A DNA stretch of 10,853 bases from Candidatus Collierbacteria bacterium (lineage in GTDB: Bacteria > Patescibacteriota > Microgenomatia > UBA1400 > MFAQ01): contig CAIQPO010000024.1 of NCBI GenBank assembly GCA_903873735.1, positions 1-10,853 on the forward strand. The letters are read 5' to 3'. Below the pieces are notes generated by a model. It was not told where the DNA came from. It saw nothing but the letters and a program-made list of their open reading frames with translations, and ran no database searches. Both the position numbers and the translations under genes were made by a program. Positions 5,498 through 10,853 of this stretch are shown piece after piece (the stretch's first letter is position 1; each line of letters begins with the position of its first letter).

Positions 5498-5863
5498 ATG
5501 AGCCGCTCAACCATCTTAATTATCCTAGGTACTTTCTTGGGGACAATCCTTCTGCTTTCCGTTTTTGGTCTTGGTCCCACCCAGGCTGCAGCAAACAACG
5601 AGTTCTACCAAGACATAGATTTTGGCTGGTTCCAGCCTATTGCTGATTTTTTCAGCTGGCTGACTCCAGACTTCAAAGTCAGCTTCCAGCAGGCGGGCTG
5701 GTTTGAATTCATGCTACTTCTTGTGGTAGCTGGCTGTGGATACTGGGGCATCATGCTCCTGATTTCACAAAACTGGAAGCATGCTGGCCTGCTCTGGCTT
5801 TGCGTTTTGATTACCATAGTCATCCTTTTTCTAGACGGCCTTATCAGAGGCACCTTCCTGTAA
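5498..5863 (+). CDS. Small membrane protein with three hydrophobic segments, unknown
   Basis: A 121-aa protein. The N-terminal hydrophobic segment (about 5-24) ends in GPTQAAA, which could be a signal-peptidase site near residue 30 or simply the end of TM1. An aromatic stretch follows (about 36-70, WFQPIADFFSWLTPDF), then TM helices at about 70-90 and 96-114. No family recognised. GGAGG lies 4 bases before the ATG, and the start fits the promoter. An overlapping frame from 5425 is a shadow because it begins inside the -35 box. It is a single-gene unit, with terminators on both sides almost identical to each other. Confidence 0.82.
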   Translation: MSRSTILIILGTFLGTILLLSVFGLGPTQAAANNEFYQDIDFGWFQPIADFFSWLTPDFKVSFQQAGWFEFMLLLVVAGCGYWGIMLLISQNWKHAGLLWLCVLITIVILFLDGLIRGTFL

Positions 5864-5869
5864 TACCCA

Positions 5870-5894
5870 ACCCACCCTCATCGGTGGGTTTTTT
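5870..5894 (+). terminator. Terminator of the 121-aa membrane protein (copy 2 of the pair)
   Basis: Stem ACCCACC (5870-5876) and GGTGGGT (5883-5889), loop CTCATC, then six T. It differs from the terminator at 5392 by one loop base over about 27 bases. Confidence 0.9.
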
Positions 5895-5917
5895 GTTCAT
5901 AACTAAAGACCTATAGC

Positions 5918-5946
5918 TTGACTTTTTAAGCTTTATATGATATATT
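5918..5946 (+). promoter_or_regulatory. Sigma70 promoter of the 197-aa gene
   Basis: TTGACT (5918-5923), a 17-base spacer and TATATT (5941-5946). The first in-frame ATG of the long frame (5937) lies within this promoter, so it cannot be the translation start. Confidence 0.82.
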
Positions 5947-6002
5947 TCATCCATCTCGTCTTGCTCTTTCCAACTATTTCTTTCAACACGGAGGATTACC
6001 CC

Positions 6003-6596
6003 ATGTCAGACCAGAACAGCATCAAACGTATAGTCACCTTCCGCCTTGGCCTTAGCAACACGCTCCCCGCCTGCATCAAACGCCGCAACAGCAGCAATCG
6101 CCATCAGCCCGAGAAAGGGCGCCAGATGATCCGCACCACCAGCGAAACCTCGCTGCGTTCCCTGCCTGGCCAGTTGGCCGAGTTTGGTGAGCACCTGAGC
6201 AATGCCTGGTACCAGGTGGTAAACGAGTATACCTCGGACAAGAAGTCTCGTGGGTATTTACTCGTCAGCTTCGTCTTCACCATCTCCGACACTGCTGAGG
6301 TTACCGAACGTCAAATCGAGTTGGTCGACGCCGTCAACCTCTTCATCGACCTCTGCCAGCAAAACTTCTGGCGCGTCGAAACCTACTGGAACCAGGACAA
6401 CAACACCACCGCGATCAGCTGCTACGGGCGCGTCCCCACCCACCAGGCCGATGGCACCCCCATCAAAGTCTGGAACCGTCTCCCGAGCGGCGAAAAGGAC
6501 CTGGAAGCTGGCGCCAAGGAAATGACGCCTAACAATGCTCTCTCCCTCGATGCCCTCGGCTTCGTCCAGGTCGAATCAAAATACGACAAGAAATAG
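6003..6596 (+). CDS. Unknown soluble protein, 197 aa, GC-rich codons
   Basis: No family recognised. The start is set at 6003 because GGAGG ends 8 bases before it and the upstream ATG at 5937 overlaps the promoter. The N-terminal 45 residues are basic and probably flexible (KRIVTFRLGLSNTLPACIKRR, then QPEKGRQMIR). A more ordered part spans about 55-160: helix GQLAEFGEHLSNAWYQVVNEY, strand GYLLVSFVFTIS, helix TERQIELVDAVNLFIDLCQQNFWRVETYWN. The basic tail could contact nucleic acid or the ribosome, but this is a guess. Codons prefer C and G at the third position (ggc, cgc, ctg, atc), unlike the genes at 1-3000 and 8557-10241. That suggests either high expression or a different origin. Its own promoter and terminator make it a single unit. 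Confidence 0.8.
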   Translation: MSDQNSIKRIVTFRLGLSNTLPACIKRRNSSNRHQPEKGRQMIRTTSETSLRSLPGQLAEFGEHLSNAWYQVVNEYTSDKKSRGYLLVSFVFTISDTAEVTERQIELVDAVNLFIDLCQQNFWRVETYWNQDNNTTAISCYGRVPTHQADGTPIKVWNRLPSGEKDLEAGAKEMTPNNALSLDALGFVQVESKYDKK

Positions 6597-6617
6597 ATAA
6601 TACAACTACAAGACAAA

Positions 6618-6646
6618 ACCGGAGCGCTCTGCGCCCCGGTTTTTTT
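6618..6646 (+). terminator. Terminator of the 197-aa gene
   Basis: Stem ACCGG/CCGGT (6618-6622, 6636-6640) continued after one A-C mismatch by GCGC-TCT-GCGC (6624-6634), then seven T. Confidence 0.9.
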
Positions 6647-6786
6647 ATATCTTATTGATATATATGTATATCAATATTAGCTAAATATTTAGATAATAAA
6701 TAACTATCAATATATATCTATATACATATATATACATCGCTTAACACTCAATATTGAGGCTAGATATCAATATTTTTCACTACTAC
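6647..6786. promoter_or_regulatory. AT-rich spacer with palindromes and repeated TATCAATAT
   Basis: The 300-base gap between the 197-aa and 153-aa genes holds a very AT-rich stretch (8 G/C in 6661-6720). It has an inverted repeat with 10-bp arms (6653-6662 and 6667-6676, TATTGATATA type), perfect 12-bp palindromes CTAAATATTTAG (6681-6692) and CTCAATATTGAG (6747-6758), and TATCAATAT three times (6669, 6705, 6765). It lies directly upstream of a strong promoter. Possible roles are an operator or activator array, an UP-element region, or a DNA-unwinding or partition site. None is proven. Confidence 0.5.
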
Positions 6787-6815
6787 TTGACATTATAGGT
6801 CTTATGTGTTATTAT
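6787..6815 (+). promoter_or_regulatory. Strong sigma70 promoter of the 153-aa gene
   Basis: TTGACA (6787-6792), a 17-base spacer and TATTAT (6810-6815). The leader to the ATG at 6897 is about 75 bases, the longest in this block, and contains the short palindrome TGATCAATGATGATCA around 6827-6842. Confidence 0.88.
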
Positions 6816-6896
6816 ATACCCATACTGATCAATGATGATCAGACTGCACATTCACTTAACCGGATTCAGTTCAAGAACACACAGGAGATTACCCAG

Positions 6897-7358
6897 ATGA
6901 AGAAAAACACTTCCCTCACTGTTGACCTTTCCCAGGTCGTCCGCTCCGAAACCCCTGTCTACGCCCCGCTCGCCGGCTTCATCAACTTCGACCGCTTCCA
7001 TGGCAAGCAGATCGGCATCAGCCGCAACTATGCTGATGGCCACAGCGAATTCGTCTCCAACGACCAGCTCGCTGAAGAAGCCCGCCTGGAAGAAGCCGAA
7101 CGCCTGCTGAACGAACGCCGCGAACAAGACGCCGCCCTGGCCGATACCACCCGCGATGAAGCCACCAAGGCCACCCGCGCCGCTGTGGTCGCTGCCATTT
7201 CCTCCTTCGCTCCCGATGCTTTGGGCCTCGTCGAAGCCGGCTTGAAAGACGCCGCCAATGACAATGCCCGCATCGCCCGCGAAATGGAAGCCCTCCAGGC
7301 TGTCGAAAAGCTGAACAGCAAGAAAATCGCTGACGCGAACCTGGTCCTCGGCCTCTAA
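6897..7358 (+). CDS. Unknown helical protein, 153 aa, extreme GC-rich codon use
   Basis: No family recognised. The start at 6897 has GGAG 9 bases upstream; the longer frame from 6804 begins inside the promoter. The N-terminal 50 residues look like a compact strand-rich part (LTVDLSQVV, VYAPLAGFINFDRFHGKQIGISRNY). Charged helices follow from about 55 to 92 (LAEEARLEEAERLLNERREQDAALADTTRDEATKA), probably a coiled coil, and then a milder helical C-terminus (ending VEKLNSKKIADANLVLGL). No membrane segment or cysteine is present. Third positions are almost all C or G: the line 7081-7140 has 41 G/C of 60, against 8 of 60 in the spacer 350 bases earlier. Strong promoter, good SD, uniform codons and a 9-bp terminator together suggest an abundant product, perhaps structural or DNA-binding. 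Confidence 0.8.
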   Translation: MKKNTSLTVDLSQVVRSETPVYAPLAGFINFDRFHGKQIGISRNYADGHSEFVSNDQLAEEARLEEAERLLNERREQDAALADTTRDEATKATRAAVVAAISSFAPDALGLVEAGLKDAANDNARIAREMEALQAVEKLNSKKIADANLVLGL

Positions 7359-7384
7359 TCCGGCCACCTGCAAGTGCAACACCA

Positions 7385-7415
7385 AACGCCCCCTATCCAG
7401 GGGGCGTTATTTTTT
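7385..7415 (+). terminator. Terminator of the 153-aa gene
   Basis: Perfect 9-bp stem AACGCCCCC (7385-7393) and GGGGGCGTT (7400-7408), loop TATCCA, then ATTTTTT. The stop codon of the convergent gene (7407-7409) overlaps the stem's right end. The opposite strand has no T-run, so it acts mainly in the plus direction. Confidence 0.9.
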
Positions 7416-8219
7416 GTCTTGATCTCTTCTACCAAGTACTCCACACAGCTTTTCCAAATCATCTGCTTTCTTACTTTCTATACCCAAAACCTCTACAGCA
7501 GCGATTTCCAACACCATTGCCAAATTCTCTCTTAAAGTCTTTTCATCTCCGTCCCCTACCATCTCCACCAACTGTCTTTCATGTTCACCCACCAATCTGC
7601 TCATTCTCTGCATCGCTAGTTCTCTACTTTTATCAAAACTTCTTTTTCCCCCACTCTCCTCAAGATACATACCCGTAGGTAAATGCCACACTCTAGCTGT
7701 AGATGCATTTTTCTGCATATTCTGACCACCTGGCCCCTTTGCTTTCTTCACTGCTTCCACTTGACACTCATTAGACAATAAACCTTTCCTATTCATCAGA
7801 ACCCCCAATGCCCACTCCCCGTAGGATCTTAATCCAGGCAAACCCACCTTCTCATCATCCTCCCTTAAAATCCTCACCACCACCTCCTGAAAACCAGTCT
7901 CTTCACCCTTTCCTTCTGGATGTCTTGCCTCCCACTCTGCCGAGTTCATCTTAGAGTTCTCAATAGTTACCCGTCTCACTTCAGCCAAAGTCTTGTCTCC
8001 TTGCCGCTTCTTTTTCTTACCTCCCCCACCCCCTCCTTTTTCAATGTATGCCTCCTCCGCCATCTCAGCTTCTATCTCTAGCAATTCTGCTGCTGTCGGC
8101 TCTTCACTATTACCACTTTCTTCAGCACCTGCAAAGTCTTCAAATCTCACAAATTTTCCTCCAATCGTTACTCCGTCTCCTGATTTACCTTCCATAATTC
8201 CATAATAACAAAATATCAC
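7407..8219 (-). CDS. GGQ-domain, class-I release-factor-like protein
   Basis: 270 aa from GTG at 8219. Residues about 148-210 form an RF-1-type peptidyl-hydrolase domain: GPGGQNMQKNASTARVWHLPTGMYLEE, with the GGQ at 164-166. GGQ proteins place this loop in the ribosomal peptidyl-transferase centre and release the peptide. There is no codon-recognition domain like that of RF1 or RF2. The N-terminus (about 1-60) is acidic, followed by KGGGGGGKKKKR (61-72), and a helical tail (about 211-270) follows the GGQ part. It is therefore closer in role to ribosome-rescue factors (ArfB/YaeJ type) or RF-related orphans, by inference. The start is uncertain: GTG 8219 has AAGGAG 13 bases away, and ATG 8195 (262 aa) has only GGA nearby. 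Confidence 0.8.
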   Translation of the reverse strand: MIFCYYGIMEGKSGDGVTIGGKFVRFEDFAGAEESGNSEEPTAAELLEIEAEMAEEAYIEKGGGGGGKKKKRQGDKTLAEVRRVTIENSKMNSAEWEARHPEGKGEETGFQEVVVRILREDDEKVGLPGLRSYGEWALGVLMNRKGLLSNECQVEAVKKAKGPGGQNMQKNASTARVWHLPTGMYLEESGGKRSFDKSRELAMQRMSRLVGEHERQLVEMVGDGDEKTLRENLAMVLEIAAVEVLGIESKKADDLEKLCGVLGRRDQDKK

Positions 8220-8252
8220 CCCACCTCAATATCTCCTTGAAAAAATGCTAAA

Positions 8253-8261
8253 TGGTATAAT
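8253..8261 (+). promoter_or_regulatory. Extended -10 promoter of the 69-aa gene
   Basis: TGGTATAAT is an extended -10, with TATAAT at 8256-8261. TTGAAA (8237-8242) is only 13 bases upstream, too close for a standard -35. The leader is about 28 bases and ends with SD AGGAG (8286-8290). Confidence 0.7.
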
Positions 8262-8296
8262 CTACCCGTCCTTTTAATCTATTCTAGGAGCTGACC

Positions 8297-8506
8297 ATGA
8301 AAGCCATTTCCAAGATCACTAAGCCAGACATTTTGGTATTCTGCCGCAACTTCTTTCTTCTCGCCAGCGGGTTCTTCCTGCTATCAATTTGGTTCCCGGT
8401 ACTTCTCGGCAATAGCCAGTCATACCCTGCTGCTTCCCTCGGAGCAGTTGCGCTCTGTCTCATCGGCGCGCTTTTCGCCGAGCGCAAGAAGAGATTAAAC
8501 TACTAA
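8297..8506 (+). CDS. Two-TM mini-protein, unknown
   Basis: A 69-aa protein with hydrophobic helices at about 13-37 and 45-61 and a basic C-terminus (AERKKRLNY). By the positive-inside rule both ends probably face the cytoplasm. No family recognised. AGGAG lies 6 bases before the ATG, and promoter and terminator tightly frame the gene. It is divergent from the GGQ gene and lies just ahead of rlmN, but the terminator makes co-transcription unlikely. Confidence 0.8.
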   Translation: MKAISKITKPDILVFCRNFFLLASGFFLLSIWFPVLLGNSQSYPAASLGAVALCLIGALFAERKKRLNY

Positions 8507-8517
8507 ATCCCATCACA

Positions 8518-8538
8518 AGCCCCATCTCGGGGCTTTTT
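8518..8538 (+). terminator. Terminator of the 69-aa gene
   Basis: Stem AGCCCC (8518-8523) and GGGGCT (8529-8534), loop ATCTC, then five T. It ends 18 bases before the rlmN ATG. Confidence 0.88.
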
Positions 8539-8543
8539 ATCGT

Positions 8544-8549
8544 CATAAT
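8544..8549 (+). promoter_or_regulatory. Possible -10 box giving a leaderless rlmN message
   Basis: CATAAT stands exactly 7 bases before the rlmN ATG, with no SD between. Transcription from it would begin at or next to the A of ATG. The -35 position falls within the preceding terminator and has no consensus. Confidence 0.4.
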
Positions 8550-8556
8550 CATATAT

Positions 8557-9612
8557 ATGCCATCAACTAGCTTTACAGAATCACTCAAAGATTTTCTTAG
8601 TGACCAAAAACAACCTAAATTTCGTTACCAACAAATCGTTGAAGGTTTTTATCAAAAATACTATTCTTCGCTTGACCAGTTTACCAACCTCCCCCAAAGT
8701 CTAATCGAGTTACTTAAAGAATCAAGTCTAAATCCAGTCCCTCTCACCCCTCTACACACAGTCTCCTCTAGTCAATCAGAAAAGGTCCTCTTTAAAACAA
8801 ATCAAAACCAGCTAGTAGAATCTGTATATCTCTCCTACCAAACAAGGGATGAAAATAAATTCAGGCATTCACTTTGTGTCTCTTCTCAGTCAGGCTGTGC
8901 TCTTGGATGTGAATTCTGTGCCACAGGAGCCGTAGGCTTTAAGCAAAACCTATCAGCTGATGAAATAGTAGGCCAACTGCTACACTTCCTTCGTCAAAGC
9001 AAGGCAGTAGATACCATCGTCTTCATGGGTATGGGTGAACCCCTAGTCAATCAAGAAAGTGTCTTCAAGGCCGTAGAAATCATCACCAATCCTCAAATCA
9101 TTGCTTTTTCACCCAAACGAATTACCATTTCTACAGTCGGTATTGTTCCAGGCATTGAAAGAATCATAAAAGACTCACCGAATATAAATTTAGCTATTTC
9201 ACTCCATCATCCAAATCAAAAAGAAAGAGAAGTCCTCATGCCCATCTCCAAAACTTATCCAATTGATCAAATCTTTGACGCAACCAATGCGTATATAAGA
9301 GCCACCAAAAACCGTGTCTTTATTGCCTATACTCTCATGAAAGACACCAACGACTCCTCCAAAGAAGCCCACGACCTAGCTAAACTTATTAAATCCCAAG
9401 AAGACACCGCCTATCTTTACCATGTAAATCTAATCAGATACCATCAAGCGCCCAGCAAAACCGCATTCACTCCATCAGACACAGCCACCATCAAAAACTT
9501 TGGTGAAGTGCTAGATAAATATCACATTAGTCACTCCTTAAGGCAAAATTTTGGTCACGAAATTGATGCAGCCTGTGGTCAGCTATACGCCACCTACCTT
9601 CAAAAAAGCTAA
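8557..9612 (+). CDS. rlmN: Dual-specificity 23S rRNA A2503 / tRNA A37 C2-methyltransferase
   Basis: 351 aa, normal for RlmN. This radical-SAM enzyme methylates C2 of A2503 in 23S rRNA, and in many bacteria A37 of some tRNAs, which tunes translation accuracy. The [4Fe-4S] motif CX3CX2C is at C114, C118 and C121 within SGCALGCEFCATGAVGF. C107, seven residues before the cluster, matches the conserved catalytic cysteine of LCVSSQ. The C-terminal HEIDAACGQL carries C340, the residue that is methylated and transfers the methyl group. MGMGEPLVN (about 157-165) is the family's GEP motif, which binds SAM. All key residues are present, so it should be active. The ATG has no SD. The stop overlaps the stop of the convergent YrdC gene by four bases (CTAA). 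Confidence 0.96.
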   Translation: MPSTSFTESLKDFLSDQKQPKFRYQQIVEGFYQKYYSSLDQFTNLPQSLIELLKESSLNPVPLTPLHTVSSSQSEKVLFKTNQNQLVESVYLSYQTRDENKFRHSLCVSSQSGCALGCEFCATGAVGFKQNLSADEIVGQLLHFLRQSKAVDTIVFMGMGEPLVNQESVFKAVEIITNPQIIAFSPKRITISTVGIVPGIERIIKDSPNINLAISLHHPNQKEREVLMPISKTYPIDQIFDATNAYIRATKNRVFIAYTLMKDTNDSSKEAHDLAKLIKSQEDTAYLYHVNLIRYHQAPSKTAFTPSDTATIKNFGEVLDKYHISHSLRQNFGHEIDAACGQLYATYLQKS

Positions 9613-10241
9613 ATCTCTACTCTCACCACTCCCTCACGCAAAACAACTATTTTCATTCCTTCTACCTTAATCACAGTAGACGAAGGCTTCTTCTCGAGCA
9701 AACCCACATCAATAACTAAATCAATAAGCTCCAGCCTATCTTGAGGTACTTGTTCTAATAGCTGATCTACAGAAAATGGGTTATCGCCACCAGAAATGTT
9801 TGCAGAGGTTGATGATATGGGTTTTCCAAAAGCACCAACCAATGAAGTTGCCAACAAATTGTCTGAAATTCTCATTCCTAGGGTATCTGTTTCACCTTGC
9901 GCTTTTTTTGAAACTCTATTTTTACTTAAAGCTACCATAGTCACAGGACCGGGCCAGTATTTTTGTGCAATCTTTTTCTCCAAATCACTTAATATTAAAT
10001 ATTTATCTACCATTTCCATTGAGTCGGCCAATGCCAGTACTGGCTTATTTCCTCTATCGCCTTTATACAACCACAATTTATCAACTGCTGCATCGTTTTC
10101 CATATCCACTCCCAAGCCATAACAAGTTTCTGTTGGATATACGATTAAGCCGCCGTTTCTTAAAATCGATACTGCTTTGCTTAAAATATAATCCCCGTTA
10201 TTTCCATCAAAAGAAATCCTTTTCACATCTATATTGTACAA
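9609..10241 (-). CDS. tsaC: L-threonylcarbamoyladenylate synthase (Sua5/YrdC/TsaC family)
   Basis: 210 aa from a TTG at 10241. The enzyme makes threonylcarbamoyl-AMP from Thr, bicarbonate and ATP, the first step of the t6A37 modification of tRNAs that read ANN codons. Motifs include PTETCYGLG (36-44), KGDRGNKP (60-67, the K-x-R...K-P nucleotide site) and ISSTSANISGG. Its length fits single-domain YrdC/TsaC rather than Sua5 with its extra C-terminal domain. The frame stays open to a GTG at 10361, but those 40 extra residues are not family-like. The TTG has AAGGAG 7 bases upstream (plus-strand 10249-10254), which decides the start. GTG at 10226 is an alternative without an SD. It ends in TAG, overlapping the rlmN stop. 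Confidence 0.92.
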   Translation of the reverse strand: MYNIDVKRISFDGNNGDYILSKAVSILRNGGLIVYPTETCYGLGVDMENDAAVDKLWLYKGDRGNKPVLALADSMEMVDKYLILSDLEKKIAQKYWPGPVTMVALSKNRVSKKAQGETDTLGMRISDNLLATSLVGAFGKPISSTSANISGGDNPFSVDQLLEQVPQDRLELIDLVIDVGLLEKKPSSTVIKVEGMKIVVLREGVVRVEI

Positions 10242-10267
10242 AACTTTACTCCTTAGTGTATATAGGA

Positions 10268-10273
10268 TAAAAT
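10268..10273 (+). promoter_or_regulatory. Possible -10 box upstream of the small frame at 10291
   Basis: TAAAAT lies 17 bases before an ATG at 10291, in the spacer divergent from the tsaC start. The -35 region is unclear. Confidence 0.3.
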
Positions 10274-10290
10274 AACCCACCGCACCTTTA

Positions 10291-10444
10291 ATGATAAACG
10301 AGGTAAAAAATAATACACTGGCTGATTCGCCAATCCGAAAACAAATCCGAAGAGCAACCACCCCAAAACAACCTCAACCTACTACTTACCTTACTCACCA
10401 TGGCTGGACTTATTGTCCTTGCAATAACTTGCCGTATCTTCTAA
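10291..10444 (+). pseudogene. Possible frameshifted small membrane-protein gene
   Basis: The ATG at 10291 opens a frame (MINEVKNNTLADSPIR...) that soon becomes low-quality. From about 10322 the next frame (+1) reads IRQSENKSEEQPPQNNLNLLLTLL and then TMAGLIVLAITCRIF, ending TAA at 10442-10444. That is a plausible polar head plus one TM helix, but it has no ATG, GTG or TTG at its front; its frame is closed by a TAA at 10304. Joining the two frames with one +1 shift would give a protein of about 51 aa. It could be a decayed gene, an assembly error, or chance. The next mini-protein gene follows 40 bases later. Confidence 0.3.
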
Positions 10445-10484
10445 ACCAAAAAGCCAACTGCTCGAAGCAAAAGGAGAATCCCCT

Positions 10485-10652
10485 ATGAACCTCCAACTAC
10501 TCTGGCAAATCCTCGGAGCCGCCATCATGGCGGGGGTGGTATTCGGAATCATTGGCCTAATCCTCTGGGGCCTAACCACCGAACAAAACAAATACGAACT
10601 ACGTGTCTGGTGGAATCAACTCACCTGGAGACCCAAGCGCAAGCGTAAATAA
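10485..10652 (+). CDS. Single-TM mini-protein, 55 aa
   Basis: MNLQLLWQILGAAIMAGVVF begins a protein with one strong TM helix (about 5-31), an amphipathic polar part with WW (about 32-47) and a very basic end WRPKRKRK. The positively charged tail should sit in the cytoplasm. AAGGAG (10471-10476) is 8 bases before the ATG, and a strong terminator follows. The small size, SD and terminator together make it credible even though no family is recognised. Like the 69-aa protein it is a membrane mini-protein next to a tRNA/rRNA-modification gene. Confidence 0.75.
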   Translation: MNLQLLWQILGAAIMAGVVFGIIGLILWGLTTEQNKYELRVWWNQLTWRPKRKRK

Positions 10653-10683
10653 CCTACAAACCTCGATCTTCCTTCTTCATACT

Positions 10684-10716
10684 AAGGAACTGCTCCACAA
10701 GCGGTTCCTTTTTTTT
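10684..10716 (+). terminator. Terminator of the 55-aa gene
   Basis: An 11-bp stem AAGGAACTGCT (10684-10694) and AGCGGTTCCTT (10700-10710) with one T-G pair, loop CCACA, then a T-run. The bases after it to the window end (10717-10853) show no gene; I see only two copies of ACCTCTATTG (10786 and 10841 regions). Confidence 0.9.
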
Positions 10717-10853
10717 GGTCTCGCTCAAACTTTCCGCACTCACATTCTTATCCCCCTTCCAGACAGCCCCAATCAACTAACTTGACCTCTATTGGTGCCA
10801 CCTCCGAAAGCCTCGATAAAATTGTCCAATCGCCTAAGTAACCTCTATTGTGT

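Noticed and set aside
5937..6002. Upstream ATG extension of the 197-aa protein
   Set aside because: The codon precedes the -10 box at 5941-5946, so it would not be in the message; GGAGG marks 6003.
6804..6896. Upstream ATG extension of the 153-aa protein
   Set aside because: It begins before the -10 box at 6810-6815; the SD and codon style change point to 6897.
6852..7385. 177-aa antisense frame opposite the 153-aa gene
   Set aside because: It is a by-product of the GC-rich codons of the sense gene; it is glycine/alanine-rich without motifs, and the sense strand has promoter, SD and terminator.
10242..10361. N-terminal extension of the YrdC protein to the GTG at 10361
   Set aside because: The extra 40 residues do not fit the family; the TTG at 10241 has AAGGAG 7 bases upstream.
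1..10853. CRISPR array, IS element or integrase gene
   Set aside because: I saw no regularly spaced repeats, transposase or recombinase motifs on either strand.

Overview
The window looks like a piece of an AT-rich, compact bacterial chromosome, most likely from a Candidate Phyla Radiation (Patescibacteria) lineage or something with similar gene style. This is an inference. It rests on very short spacers, single-gene transcription units, several genes without a Shine-Dalgarno (SD) site whose -10 box sits 7-8 nt from the start codon, and a Trp tRNA gene that lacks an encoded CCA end. TAA, TAG and TGA all appear as stops and the only tRNA is Trp(CCA), so nothing points to a recoded UGA.

Left part (1-1748, minus strand): a signalling pair. 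A 292-aa protein of two PAS domains and a coiled-coil tail is followed after one base by a Cache-HAMP membrane sensor that runs off the left edge. Next, on the plus strand, come rpmG (ribosomal protein L33, zinc form) and tRNA-Trp(CCA), each with a terminator. Beyond the tRNA lies about 180 bp of structured non-coding DNA. It contains an inverted copy of the T-arm, a multi-hairpin fold, and a 15-bp exact direct repeat of the tRNA 3' end. A Nudix hydrolase gene (minus) ends beside it.

Middle part (about 3000-8540): a run of mostly unknown genes, nearly all single transcription units with their own promoter and hairpin terminator. They are a DUF7768-like small protein, a membrane-anchored protein with two copies of a beta-rich domain, a three-TM protein (minus), an unknown 168-aa protein, a three-TM protein, two unknown soluble proteins with strikingly GC-rich codons (197 and 153 aa), a GGQ release-factor-like protein (minus), and a two-TM mini-protein. 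Promoters in this run are strong sigma70 type (TTGACA or TTGACT, 17-nt spacer, TATTAT or TATATT). They disqualify the upstream start codons of three long reading frames. Two successive terminators are almost identical.

Right part (8557-10853): housekeeping genes rlmN (23S rRNA A2503 / tRNA methyltransferase, all key cysteines present) and a convergent Sua5/YrdC-type threonylcarbamoyl-AMP synthase. The two share a 4-base overlap at their stops. After them come a doubtful frameshifted small reading frame and a 55-aa membrane mini-protein with a clear SD and terminator. The last 140 bases hold nothing I recognise.

Taken together, translation-related genes (L33, tRNA-Trp, RlmN, YrdC, GGQ protein) enclose or intermix with a block of singly transcribed orphan genes. 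The tRNA-end duplication and the composition shift within the block make a gained or rearranged region plausible, but no integrase or transposase is visible.
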